From NCBI GenBank assembly GCA_028284265.1, contig JANQRZ010000019.1, positions 186,001 to 250,000 of the forward strand: a stretch of 64,000 bases of DNA. The letters are read 5' to 3'. This DNA comes from Rhodothermales bacterium. GTDB taxonomy: Bacteria > Bacteroidota > Rhodothermia > Rhodothermales > JANQRZ01. The position numbers and the translations under genes were made by a program. This document shows, in pieces, positions 1-7,888 of this stretch (positions are counted from its first letter, which is position 1; each line of letters begins with the position of its first letter). The notes under the pieces are model-generated. The model was given only the letters and a program-made list of their open reading frames with translations. It was not told the DNA's origin and did no database searches.

Positions 1-1943
1 CCATCGAGGCGGGCGTGGACCTCTTAATCCTGACGAGGGACGAGTATGTGGCGCGGGCGGCACTCATGGCGGCACTCCGCGACGGACGCATCACCGAGGA
101 GCGCATCGACACCTCCGTGCTCCGCGTGCTCCGGGCAAAAGAGGCACTGAACCTCCCCGACGTTTCTCATGCCACATTCGCACCAGATAGTGAACTCCTG
201 ACGCAAGGAGAGGCGCTTGCCGAGGAAATTGCTCGCCGCTCTATCACCGTGCTCCGCAACGACCGCGCCCTGCTCCCGCTGCGCGACGACCACTGCCTCC
301 TCGTGATTTCGATGGCAGACCGAGAGCCAGAAGAGGTCCAGCCCTTCGCGGAGTATTTGGAAGACACCGTCGGTCCCGAGTTTGTCACGCACCGCGTGCT
401 CCGGCGCGACGCGACCCAAGCTGAGGCCGACCGGCTCTTTGCCCTCGCCGAGCAGCACGACGTGATCGTGGTCCCCGTCTACCAGAGCGTCCGGCGCTGG
501 AGCCGGGATGGGCTGCCCCCGGTGCAGCGCGACCTCGTGGACCGACTCGTCGAATTTGGCAAAGCCGTCGTACTCGTCGCGTTCGGCAATCCGTACCTCC
601 CGCTCGACCCTGGATCGAGTCCGGGGCAAGCGCTCAGCCGCCCCCAAGCGGAGGTCGTGGCCTATGACGCCCGCGAGCGCACGCAGCGCGCCGTCGCCGA
701 CGTGCTCATGGGACGGAGTTTGGCGAGCGGTCGCCTCCCCGTCTCGGTCCCCGGCTTCTACCGGCGTGGCGACGGCCTCACGCAGACGCACGCCGCCTCG
801 CCGCTCGACTCGGTCGCACTCCGGCAGATCGACCTCGTGATCGCCGAAGCCATCGACGAGCGCGTATTCCCCGGCGCGGTCGTCGGGGTCGGCGTAGGCG
901 ACCACATCGCGAAGATGCAGAGCTACGGGTGGGCGACCTACGACCTCGACGCGCTACCCGTCTCAGTGTCGTCGGTCTTCGACCTCGCCTCGCTTACGAA
1001 GGTGGTCGGGACGACGCTCGCGGCGATGAAGCTCTACGAGGAGGGTCGGCTCGACCTCGACGCGCCGGTCGCCCGCTACGTCCCGGCGTTCGGGCAGAAT
1101 GGCAAGGGAAACGTCACCATCCGGCAACTCCTCTCCCATTCCGCCGGGCAGCGCGTCTTCCACCCATTCCACACCGAGGGTGTCCGCGACCGCGAGGCCG
1201 TGCTCGACTTCATCTATGCCGACACGCTCCGCTACGTGCCCGGCACCGCGACGCGGTACAGCGACTTTGACATGATCGTCCTCGGCGAGGTCATCGAGAC
1301 GATCACCGGGCAGCCGCTCGACCACTACCTGCGCGAGACGTTCTACGAGCCACTCGGCATGACTGACACTGGCTTCCGTGCGGTCGGCACGGTGGACGAG
1401 CGCGCGCTCCCGACGGAGATCGACTGGGCGTTTCGAGGGCGGGCAATTCAGGGTGAGGTCCACGACGAGACGGCCTCGCTCCTCGGCGGCATCGCGGGCC
1501 ACGCCGGGCTGTTCTCGACGGCTGCCGACCTCGCCCGTCTCGCCCACCTTCTCACGAACGGCGGCGAAGCCTATGGCCAGCGCTTTTTCTCGCAAGCCAC
1601 CATCGACACCTTCACCAAGCGTGCTCGACCCGTCGGCGAGTTTCCGGCGGCACTCGGGTGGCTCGCCATGCGGCCTGCGTCGGAGGGCTATTCGTCCGGC
1701 GGGACGCGCCTCGGACCTCGCGCCTTCGGGCACACCGGGTTCACCGGCACCTCGCTGTGGATCGACCCCGACACCGAGCTGTGGGTGATCCTCCTCACCA
1801 ATCGGACCTGGCCCGAGCGCGGCGAGACCGCGATTGGCCGCGTCCGGGCGACCGTCGCTGACCTTGCGGCAGAAGCGTTGATGCAGCAGGCAGAGGGCAG
1901 CGAGCAGAGGGCATACGAGACATGGCCTCGCGGCTCTCAGTAA
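1..1943 (+). CDS. GH3-type glycosidase C-terminal part fused to a class C beta-lactamase-like serine hydrolase (5' truncated by window)
   Basis: The frame is open to the left edge (codons from base 3), so the GH3 catalytic barrel lies mostly outside the window. The first ~50 visible residues (AGVDLLIL, then an R-I-D-x-S-V-x-R-V-L-x-x-K helix) are the end of a family 3 glycoside hydrolase N-domain. Residues ~60-230 match a GH3 C-terminal domain. From ~265 a serine beta-lactamase/DD-peptidase fold follows, with SLTK as the SxxK nucleophile motif, YSD as the Y-x-N-like motif and HTG in place of KTG. GH3-serine hydrolase fusions are known in Bacteroidota and are thought to act on amino-sugar or peptidoglycan substrates; the substrate here is inferred. 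The C-terminal tail (QQAEGSEQRAY) is encoded by a dispersed repeat. Confidence 0.85.
   Translation, partial: IEAGVDLLILTRDEYVARAALMAALRDGRITEERIDTSVLRVLRAKEALNLPDVSHATFAPDSELLTQGEALAEEIARRSITVLRNDRALLPLRDDHCLLVISMADREPEEVQPFAEYLEDTVGPEFVTHRVLRRDATQAEADRLFALAEQHDVIVVPVYQSVRRWSRDGLPPVQRDLVDRLVEFGKAVVLVAFGNPYLPLDPGSSPGQALSRPQAEVVAYDARERTQRAVADVLMGRSLASGRLPVSVPGFYRRGDGLTQTHAASPLDSVALRQIDLVIAEAIDERVFPGAVVGVGVGDHIAKMQSYGWATYDLDALPVSVSSVFDLASLTKVVGTTLAAMKLYEEGRLDLDAPVARYVPAFGQNGKGNVTIRQLLSHSAGQRVFHPFHTEGVRDREAVLDFIYADTLRYVPGTATRYSDFDMIVLGEVIETITGQPLDHYLRETFYEPLGMTDTGFRAVGTVDERALPTEIDWAFRGRAIQGEVHDETASLLGGIAGHAGLFSTAADLARLAHLLTNGGEAYGQRFFSQATIDTFTKRARPVGEFPAALGWLAMRPASEGYSSGGTRLGPRAFGHTGFTGTSLWIDPDTELWVILLTNRTWPERGETAIGRVRATVADLAAEALMQQAEGSEQRAYETWPRGSQ
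1883..1913. repeat. CAGCAGGCAGAGGGCAGCG-type repeat forming a coding tail (copy 1)
   Basis: A short degenerate run of CAGCAGGCAGAGGGCAGCGA-like units encodes the last residues of the glycosidase fusion. Related runs occur at about 4514-4547 and 63564-63596, each at the terminus of an unrelated gene. Confidence 0.55.
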
Positions 1944-2004
1944 CTTGGGCCGCTTCGCCTACCTTCCCACTCGTCATTCGACACTCGTAACTCGTCGCTC
2001 CCTC

Positions 2005-2286
2005 ATGCCCACCTACGTCTACCGCCGCCCCGACGGCACCACGTTCGAAGTCTTCCAGCGCATCACCGACGACGCGCTCACGACGGACCCCGAGACGGGG
2101 GTGCCGGTGGAGCGCGTGATCGGCGGCGGGGCCGGGCTGATCTTTAAAGGCTCTGGCTTCTACGAGACCGACTACGTCCGCAAGTCCGGCACGCCGGAGG
2201 CGAAAAGCGAGACGAAATCAGATGGTTCATCGCCGGAAACCAAGAGCGATGCGAAGTCCACGAGCAAGCCTGCCTCTGATGACTGA
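2005..2286 (+). CDS. FmdB-like small protein lacking the zinc-ribbon cysteines
   Basis: A 93-residue protein. It begins MPTYVYRR and carries the sequence LIFKGSGFYETDY, both diagnostic of the FmdB regulatory/zinc-ribbon family. Family members normally hold two CxxC pairs, near residue 10 and residue 30; this protein has no cysteine at all, so it cannot form the usual zinc ribbon. The tail from residue ~60 is a low-complexity acidic and lysine/serine-rich stretch (repeats of KSETKSD type). The ATG at 2005 is chosen because the family starts there; an in-frame TTG at 1945 would add repeat-like sequence. The gene follows the glycosidase fusion by 61 bp. The molecular role of FmdB proteins is poorly defined. 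Confidence 0.75.
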   Translation: MPTYVYRRPDGTTFEVFQRITDDALTTDPETGVPVERVIGGGAGLIFKGSGFYETDYVRKSGTPEAKSETKSDGSSPETKSDAKSTSKPASDD

Positions 2287-2331
2287 TGAGCTTCGCTGGT
2301 AGTCCTATTCCGTGATACATCTAGCAATCTG

Positions 2332-2907
2332 CTAGAGGCCAAGGTCAATTCGGATAGCATTTGTAGGCACATCCACTAGGTCAGAGGAGCGGATAGCTAA
2401 GTTCATCTGGGCAGTAACCACATCGACTAGTCGTGTGAAGGTCTCTACACTTTCCAGCAGGGCTGGGATGGCTTCTTCGTAAGCTGAATAAGCCAAAGCA
2501 AATCGTGATACGGTACCTAACCGAAACGATTCCCAAGCATCTACGCAGGTAAAGCGCAGCCAACCGTTTTCACGCTCCACGTAAGGCATAGGGTGTCCTT
2601 CGGGCGCGATATAACCCGAGGTAAAGCCCGTCATGGCTACCTGACACCAACTCCTTATGTCGGAGAGATCGCCACAACACTGAGGCCCTATCATTAGCTC
2701 CCCGTTTATGCGTAGCTCAATACCTCCGCTTAATGGGCAAGTCATTGAGTCATCTTCTTCCGCTTGGCGGAGGGGCACAAGGTGGCTCTCGATCTCCTCT
2801 TTAAGCACCTCTGCAGAGACATCGCCTAACTGAAGATAGGCGCTCGTATATAGCACGGGAACAAGCTCCACCTTCCCGTTTGGTTTCTTCATTGTACTGC
2901 CATTCAC
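2332..2907 (-). CDS. Hypothetical protein, second gene of a low-G+C pair
   Basis: A 191-residue soluble protein that I do not recognise. It has no signal peptide or membrane segment. A C-x(14)-C-C patch is visible (CPLSGG...GPQCCGDLSDI), followed by a Trp-Cys pair and a downstream TCVDAW. The GTG start at 2907 overlaps the stop codon of the upstream gene (GTGA), suggesting translational coupling; an in-frame ATG at 2892 is the alternative. Codon use is clearly more A+T-rich than in neighbouring genes. The arrangement, a short upstream gene overlapping a larger one, resembles toxin-antitoxin or immunity pairs, but no toxin motif is visible and that reading is only a guess. Confidence 0.6.
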   Translation of the reverse strand: MNGSTMKKPNGKVELVPVLYTSAYLQLGDVSAEVLKEEIESHLVPLRQAEEDDSMTCPLSGGIELRINGELMIGPQCCGDLSDIRSWCQVAMTGFTSGYIAPEGHPMPYVERENGWLRFTCVDAWESFRLGTVSRFALAYSAYEEAIPALLESVETFTRLVDVVTAQMNLAIRSSDLVDVPTNAIRIDLGL

Positions 2908-3116
2908 TCTTCAGACCAAAGCTCGGAGAGCGAACGTGTCTCGTCACGCTTCGCCTCATCCCACCCACGCCGGACACTCTCCTCCGCAGAGCCGAGGGCG
3001 ACACTCTCATGGAAGGCAGACACGACGCGAAGCAGCGCCGGGAGATACTCCTCGGGCACCTCACTGACCTGCGCGATCACACGCTGGAGATAGGTAGGGT
3101 TCGCTGTAGCTGACAT
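2904..3116 (-). CDS. Small hypothetical protein, first gene of a low-G+C pair
   Basis: A 70-residue mostly helical protein. Its organisation (a helix with EVPEEYLPALLRVV, then a variable linker, then RRGWDEAKRD and a short acidic tail) resembles the many small bacterial proteins annotated as DUF2281-like or antitoxin-like. That similarity is recalled from general pattern, not from a search. The ATG at 3116 is preferred over an upstream in-frame TTG at 3134. It overlaps the 191-residue gene by four bases. Base composition is lower in G+C than the flanking genes, suggesting the pair was acquired together. Confidence 0.5.
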   Translation of the reverse strand: MSATANPTYLQRVIAQVSEVPEEYLPALLRVVSAFHESVALGSAEESVRRGWDEAKRDETRSLSELWSEE

Positions 3117-3172
3117 AGTAGAAATCCCATTCAAACTTGCCCTACGACGCTTAGCCTATTCGTCCCGTTCCG

Positions 3173-4564
3173 TTACAAGGCTGTTCCCTCGCGCCAGCGC
3201 TGGACGGCTTTGACCCACGCCCGCTCGTAGGCCGGTTGCCGCACGAGAATGTAGTGCCCGAAGGGGTCGGCGGTCCCGTAGTAGTCGGCCCGCTCGAAGA
3301 CGAAGGTGCTCGCGGGGTCGTCCGCGCCGTAGGCGTAGTACCACACCTCGCCCTCGAAGGTCGTCTCCACGTACTCCGGCGCGCCGAAGACGACGTAGAC
3401 CATCCCCCGGTCGGTCTTCCACCCCGGCTTGACGGACGTGAACAGCCGGTTGGCCTCCTCGACGCGCTCGTAGTAGGTCCGCAGCAGGTTCTGCGCCACA
3501 CGCCGGTCGTCCACCAAGCTGCCCCAGAACGCATCGAACCGGCGGCGACGCTCCCTCGGCGTCGTGCCCTGCCGGATGAACTCAGTCTCGCGGCGATAGC
3601 CGATATAGGCGAGCGCATCGACGAGTTCAGCGAACGTGGCGAGTTGGGGAAACGCCGGGCCTTTCACTGAGAGCGTCCGCTGCTGCTCGGCGAGCGTAAC
3701 GCTACCTGCACGCAGCCTGAAGTCGAGGCGATAGACGCCCGGTCTCAACTCGGGAAGATCGAACGATGCCGTCTGCTCAGGTGAAGCGTCGAGGACTTGC
3801 GTGGCGGCGAAGGTGGTATCGGCCTCGCCCGTGTCGATGCCGCGAAAGGCGAGGGACCCGCGCGAGGGCGAGAGCCAGAACGGCGGGACCGCCACCGTCG
3901 TGTCGGCGCGGAGCCGGAGAACGTGGAGCGAGAGCACTGCCTCGGACGGCGCGTCGTAGGCAGCAAGCTCTACCGAGAGCGAGTCGCGCCGGGCCGGGAG
4001 GTGCAGCGCCACGACCGGCTCCACCGGCCCGCCGGGTCGGAGCCGCGCCCGGACGAGCGGACGCCCCAGCATCGCCGCGCCGGTCTGCCCCATCACCTCG
4101 ACCCGCTGCTGTCGAATCACCTGCTCGCCGCTCTCCACGTCTTCCAGCGTCGCCTCGACGACGTAGACGCCCGGTGTGAGCGGCACCCATTCCTGCCGCC
4201 CGATCCGGTCCGGTGCCCGCGTCGCGTCGGGCGTCGGCACGTCGATGGTATCCGTGACCGTGGAGAACGACTCGGTGCCTCGGCCCTGCTCATCTTTGAC
4301 GCGAAGCGAGAGATCGTACCGAGCGATGTAGCCCTCGTCAGTCCGCGTGAAGACGAGGGTGGCCTGGGGAATGCTGATATAGACCGCGAGGCCCGGCTGC
4401 CCGTCTCGGATCGCCGGAATCGCCTCTAGGTCGAAGCTCGGCAAGCCGGGTTCGTAGGTCGCCGTTCGCCCTGCGTCGGGCGCGTCGAGCGGCGAGGGGC
4501 CGGAGCAGGCGGTCCAGCAGGCAGCGAGCAGCAGGCAGAGGGCAGCGCGTCTCAGGTATTGCAT
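3173..4564 (-). CDS. GWxTD domain-containing lipoprotein
   Basis: A 463-residue exported protein typical of Rhodothermia and some other Bacteroidota. The N-terminus is a lipoprotein signal ending LAACWTACSG. The middle is beta-rich. The diagnostic GWKTDRG motif is near residue 381, followed by a conserved YVVFGAPE-type stretch and a C-terminal tyrosine-rich region. The start is placed at the ATG at 4564 because GGAGG lies about eight bases upstream; the open frame continues to 4768 only through an intergenic palindromic repeat. The function of GWxTD proteins is unknown. The signal peptide region overlaps a dispersed repeat (4514-4547). Confidence 0.85.
   Translation of the reverse strand: MQYLRRAALCLLLAACWTACSGPSPLDAPDAGRTATYEPGLPSFDLEAIPAIRDGQPGLAVYISIPQATLVFTRTDEGYIARYDLSLRVKDEQGRGTESFSTVTDTIDVPTPDATRAPDRIGRQEWVPLTPGVYVVEATLEDVESGEQVIRQQRVEVMGQTGAAMLGRPLVRARLRPGGPVEPVVALHLPARRDSLSVELAAYDAPSEAVLSLHVLRLRADTTVAVPPFWLSPSRGSLAFRGIDTGEADTTFAATQVLDASPEQTASFDLPELRPGVYRLDFRLRAGSVTLAEQQRTLSVKGPAFPQLATFAELVDALAYIGYRRETEFIRQGTTPRERRRRFDAFWGSLVDDRRVAQNLLRTYYERVEEANRLFTSVKPGWKTDRGMVYVVFGAPEYVETTFEGEVWYYAYGADDPASTFVFERADYYGTADPFGHYILVRQPAYERAWVKAVQRWREGTAL
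4514..4547. repeat. CAGCAGGCAGCGAGCAGCAG-type repeat inside a signal peptide (copy 2)
   Basis: The same low-complexity repeat as at 1883-1913, here on the opposite strand relative to the gene it overlaps. It encodes the hydrophobic part of the GWxTD lipoprotein signal peptide. Confidence 0.5.
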
Positions 4565-4595
4565 CGTCATCCCCTCCAAATATCCAGTCCAAGCT

Positions 4596-4704
4596 GTCAT
4601 TGCGAGCGCAGCGAAGCAATCTCCAAACAAATGGGCCTTCATCGGGAGATTAGCTGCGCTGAGCCCTTCGGGGTTGCCGCGTCGCTCCGCTCCTCGCAAT
4701 GACA
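4596..4704. repeat. Intergenic palindromic repeat, family A (copy 1)
   Basis: Begins GTCATTGCGAGCGCAGCGAA and ends CTCCTCGCAATGACA, so the outer arms are reverse complements, with a variable centre. Copies with the same arms lie at 19024-19136 and 26194-26301. It sits between tpiA and the GWxTD gene. Confidence 0.8.
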
Positions 4705-4718
4705 AACTCTGGAATAGC

Positions 4719-5465
4719 CTAGACCTTACTCGCTGCTTCCACGATGGCGGCGAAGCTCTCGGCGTCAAGGCTCGCGCCGCCGATCAGGCCACCGTCGATG
4801 TCGGGCTGCGCGAAAAGGTCGGCGGCGTTGCCCGGTTTGACACTGCCGCCGTAGAGAATCTCGACCTCACGCGGTGCACCGAAGCTAACGAGTCGGTCGC
4901 GGATAAACCGGTGCATCGCCTGTGCCTGCTCGGGCGATGCCGTCTCGCCGGTTCCAATCGCCCACACCGGCTCATAGGCCACGACAAGGTGCGCGGCGCT
5001 GTCGAGGTGCACTCCGTCGAGCGCCGCGTCGATCTGCCGACCGACAACCGTTTCCTCCTCCCCCGCTTTCCGCTCGTTCAGCGTCTCGCCGACGCATACA
5101 ATCGGGACGAGGCCGTGGGCGAGCGCGGCGAGGGTCTTGCGGTTCACGCCTGCATCGATCTCGCCGAACAACTGCCGCCGTTCGGAGTGACCGAGAATGA
5201 CGTAGTGGCACCCGACCGCGCCCAGCATCGGAGCCGAGACCTCGCCGGTGTACGCGCCCTGCTCGGCCTCGTGCATCGTCTGCGCCCCAAGCCGGACGGG
5301 CGTGTTGCGCACCACCTCGCCGACCGCCGCGAGCGAAATCGACGGCGGGCAGACGGCAACGGCAACGCTATCAGCGTGGCTGCGGACGCGGCGCGCCACA
5401 TCGCGGGCGAGTTCGACGGCTGCATCGGGCACGGTGTGCATCTTCCAGTTTCCAGCAATGAGCAT
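4719..5465 (-). CDS. tpiA: Triosephosphate isomerase
   Basis: Interconverts dihydroxyacetone phosphate and glyceraldehyde 3-phosphate in cytosolic glycolysis and gluconeogenesis. The 248-residue length is normal for the family. All catalytic elements are visible: Asn6 and Lys8 in GNWKMH, His93 in GHSERR, Glu165 in AYEPVWAIGTG (start of the phosphate-gripping loop) and the phosphate-binding GGSVKPGN near the C-terminus. The start is the ATG immediately before LIAGNWKMH, where family members begin. The gene stands alone, separated from its neighbours by repeat-bearing gaps on both sides. Confidence 0.98.
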   Translation of the reverse strand: MLIAGNWKMHTVPDAAVELARDVARRVRSHADSVAVAVCPPSISLAAVGEVVRNTPVRLGAQTMHEAEQGAYTGEVSAPMLGAVGCHYVILGHSERRQLFGEIDAGVNRKTLAALAHGLVPIVCVGETLNERKAGEEETVVGRQIDAALDGVHLDSAAHLVVAYEPVWAIGTGETASPEQAQAMHRFIRDRLVSFGAPREVEILYGGSVKPGNAADLFAQPDIDGGLIGGASLDAESFAAIVEAASKV

Positions 5466-5530
5466 GAGGACTGAGATTATTCGAGCGGTGGCACAGAAAG
5501 AAACGACACAGCCAAACGGCTGCTTTCAGT

Positions 5531-5579
5531 TCTTGGCTATTAGCCTCGCACGTTCTAGGCTGAGAGCTAAAAGCCAAGA
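5531..5579. repeat. Palindromic repeat of the AGCTAAAAGCC type
   Basis: The gap between bcp and tpiA contains TCTTGGCT and, 33 bases on, its complement AGCCAAGA, with ATTAGC/GCTAAA extending the stem imperfectly. It continues into a direct repeat (AGAGCTAAAAGCC, AGAGCTAAAAGCT). It could fold in either transcript and may act as a terminator for bcp, but no T-tract follows. Confidence 0.5.
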
Positions 5580-5605
5580 GCTAAAAGCTCCACCGAAGAT
5601 ACCGC

Positions 5606-6085
5606 TCAGGCAGCGAGCGCGTCGCGCTTGGCGAGTACCTCTTGGGCGTGCGCCCCCGTCTTGGGCCGCTTGAAGACGTGCCGGACAACACCCTCGGGGT
5701 CGATCAGAAAACTCGTGCGTTTGAGGCCGACCAGCTTCTTGCCGTAGAAGTTCTTCTCGCCCCACACGCCGTACGCTTCGAGCACCGTGCGGTCGGGATC
5801 GGCGAGGAGCGGAAACGGGAGGTCGTACTTCGCCGCGAAGCGCTCGTGCGAGGCTACGTCGTCGCCCGAGACACCGACGACGGCGATGTTCTCCGCCTCC
5901 AGCACGGCGAGGTTGTCGCGGAGGTTGCAGGCTTGCTTGGTGCAGCCGGGCGTGTCGTCCTTCGGGTAGAAATAGAGGAGCAGCCAGCGGCCCTGAAAAT
6001 CGGAGAGGGAGAGCGTGTCGCCGCTCGCAGTCGGGCCGGAGAAGGCGGGGGCGGCATCACCAGCGTCAGGCATCGTGTTCGTCAT
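5606..6085 (-). CDS. bcp: Thioredoxin-dependent peroxiredoxin, BCP/PrxQ family
   Basis: Reduces hydrogen peroxide and organic hydroperoxides in the cytosol using thioredoxin. The protein is 159 residues, normal for PrxQ. The peroxidatic cysteine is Cys48 in DDTPGCTKQAC, and Cys53 five residues on is the typical intra-helix resolving cysteine. YFYPKDDTPGC and a GVSGDD-type stretch are family hallmarks. Its ATG overlaps the stop codon of the upstream DUF547 gene (ATGA), so the two are probably co-translated. Confidence 0.96.
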   Translation of the reverse strand: MTNTMPDAGDAAPAFSGPTASGDTLSLSDFQGRWLLLYFYPKDDTPGCTKQACNLRDNLAVLEAENIAVVGVSGDDVASHERFAAKYDLPFPLLADPDRTVLEAYGVWGEKNFYGKKLVGLKRTSFLIDPEGVVRHVFKRPKTGAHAQEVLAKRDALAA

Positions 6086-6909
6086 GAGGGGTCGGGGGTA
6101 GCGGTGTCGTTGAGGGACCAGTCGTACTTGAGAAAGCCTACACCGTAGCCGCCTGCTTCTAGCGTCTCGCGGACCTCGCCCTCGAAGTAGGGAGCGAGGA
6201 AGCGTTGCAGTTCGTCGTCGTTGTCCCCGAAGTCGCCGCCGAACCAGTCAAAGATTTTGGAGAGCCGGATCGTCTCCTCGTCGTCGGGCACGCGGTTCTT
6301 GTCGGGGTTGTAGAGGAAGCGACGCGCCTGCTCGTCGAGTTGGGCATCAAGCCGGTCGCCGACATAGGCTTCGGCGCGGAGCGGCGGGCAGCTATAGGCG
6401 GCGCAGACGAGCGCGAAGTGGATACGCGGCTCCTCGAACTCAGGGCGGATGATCCCGTGCTCCACTTTGTCGAGCGTCATCGTTTCCCCGCCGACTACCA
6501 CGAACTCGACCTTGAACGGCGTGTTGACGAGCGGAATGAAGACGCCGCTGACCACATCGTGCAGACTCTCGATGGGGTAGTTGTCGGCGGCGAGCTTGAG
6601 GGTGTAGGCGTTGTAGACGTTGAGCCAGAATGCGAGCCGGTCGGCATCGCTCAGTTTCGACGGATCGGCAGCCGCGAGTCCCGCAAGGTAAGCGTCGAGC
6701 GCAGCGGGTTCGGCAGCGAGTGCGGCATAGTCCACAAAGCCGCGCTCGTCCACGACGGTTTCTAGGATCGCGTCGAACGCGCTGTGGTCGAACGTCTCCG
6801 GTGCCATGACCGGCTTATCCGGCGCGACGGTCTGCACGGAGGCGTTGGAGAGGCACCCGGCGAGTACCAGAGCGAACGGAGCGACGATGAGAGCGAGAAG
6901 ACGCAACAT
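6082..6909 (-). CDS. DUF547 domain-containing lipoprotein
   Basis: A 275-residue exported protein. The N-terminus (MLRLLALIV...LAGC) is a lipoprotein signal with lipobox LAGC. The DUF547 core is recognisable from LAFWLNVYNAYTLK, a following NTPFKVEFVVVGG region with LDKVEHGIIRP, and the cysteine-containing FALVCAAYSCPPLR. DUF547 proteins have unknown function, though they are often encoded near redox genes, which fits bcp directly downstream and overlapping. The ATG at 6909 is chosen because the signal peptide starts there. The frame extends upstream to 7008, overlapping surE, but without signal-peptide character. Confidence 0.88.
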   Translation of the reverse strand: MLRLLALIVAPFALVLAGCLSNASVQTVAPDKPVMAPETFDHSAFDAILETVVDERGFVDYAALAAEPAALDAYLAGLAAADPSKLSDADRLAFWLNVYNAYTLKLAADNYPIESLHDVVSGVFIPLVNTPFKVEFVVVGGETMTLDKVEHGIIRPEFEEPRIHFALVCAAYSCPPLRAEAYVGDRLDAQLDEQARRFLYNPDKNRVPDDEETIRLSKIFDWFGGDFGDNDDELQRFLAPYFEGEVRETLEAGGYGVGFLKYDWSLNDTATPDPS

Positions 6910-6977
6910 GGCAGGATGGGTGATGGACAGATGGCGGCTCCAACGCCCCACCCTTCGGCGAGGTCCACCCGAACCGG

Positions 6978-7802
6978 TCACGCTTTGGTCACACCCGCTT
7001 CCACCCATGCTGCGAGCGACTCGATCTCATCGTACGCCGTGAGGTCGCAGTGCAGCGGCGTGACGGACACGTACCCGGCCTCGATGGCCGCGAGGTCGGT
7101 GTCGCGCCCTTCGTCGAGGTTGATGAACTCACCGCCGAGCCAGTAGTACGGTCGGTCGAAGGGGTCGCGGCGCTCGTGGAACTCCTCCTCCCACCGCGCC
7201 CGCGCCTGCCGGGTAATCTCCATGCCCCGAATCTCACTGATATCGCCCGACGGCACGTTGACGTTGAGCAGCGTACCGGGTGTCAAGCCGTCGTTGAGCA
7301 CGCGCTCGGCGAGGAGGCAAGCATAGCGGCCTGCCGCCTCAAAGTCAGCCTCCGGGTCCCACGAGCAGAGCGACATGGCGATAGCAGGCACCCCGAGGAT
7401 CGTCGCCTCGGTGGCGGCGCTGACGGTACCGGAGTAGATGACATTGACTGCCGTGTTCGGCCCTTGGTTGATGCCGCTCACAACGAGGTCGGGGAAGCGG
7501 GGCAGGAGCTTCTGGCAGGCGAGCTTGACGCAGTCGGCAGGCGTCCCGGTGACGGCCCGCGCCCATAGCTCACGCTCGCCTAGCTCGAACGGCCAAGGAT
7601 GTGCCCGGACGGGGTCACGTATTGTGATGGCGTGCCCGACCGCACTCTGCTCTACCGTCGGTGCGACGATAGCGAGCGTACCCAACCCGTCGAGCGCCGC
7701 CGCGAGCGCTGCGATGCCATTCGCGTCGATCCCATCGTCATTCGTGATAAGAATGAGAGGGCGATCCGGCGAGGCGTCGAGTACGATGTTGGGGCGGGGC
7801 AT
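6978..7802 (-). CDS. surE: 5'/3'-nucleotidase SurE
   Basis: A metal-dependent phosphatase of nucleoside monophosphates, often linked to stress survival. The protein is 274 residues. [13 protein letters not shown] at 18-30 carries the metal-binding Asp pair (D22, D23), [14 protein letters not shown] holds the conserved serine, and SGINQGPN holds the metal-ligand asparagine. The C-terminal [12 protein letters not shown] end is normal for the family. It is followed 68 bp downstream by the DUF547-bcp pair in the same direction, so the three may share a transcript. Upstream lies a palindromic repeat (7811-7888). Confidence 0.97.
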   Translation of the reverse strand: MPRPNIVLDASPDRPLILITNDDGIDANGIAALAAALDGLGTLAIVAPTVEQSAVGHAITIRDPVRAHPWPFELGERELWARAVTGTPADCVKLACQKLLPRFPDLVVSGINQGPNTAVNVIYSGTVSAATEATILGVPAIAMSLCSWDPEADFEAAGRYACLLAERVLNDGLTPGTLLNVNVPSGDISEIRGMEITRQARARWEEEFHERRDPFDRPYYWLGGEFINLDEGRDTDLAAIEAGYVSVTPLHCDLTAYDEIESLAAWVEAGVTKA

Positions 7803-7810
7803 TGTTCGAG

Positions 7811-7888
7811 GTGTGGGCGTGGGAGAGGATGAGGGTGTGAGAGCGGCTCTTCTCCTACTCTCGCGCCCTCAAACCCTCACACCTCCTA
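7811..7888. repeat. Intergenic inverted repeat, family D (copy 1)
   Basis: A GAGGGTGTGAGAG-like left part and a CCCTCAAACCCTCACACC-like right part form an imperfect inverted repeat between panB and surE. Similar sequences lie at 28528-28612 and 47114-47199, always close to a start or stop codon. Confidence 0.6.

Noticed and set aside
24-905. 293-codon antisense frame opposite the glycosidase fusion
   Set aside because: A shadow frame of a high-G+C gene with no homology pattern; the plus-strand protein has clear motifs.
3173-4768. N-terminal extension of the GWxTD gene to 4768
   Set aside because: The first 68 codons run through a family A palindromic repeat (peptide SLRGAERRGN), and a clear Shine-Dalgarno site and signal peptide mark the ATG at 4564.
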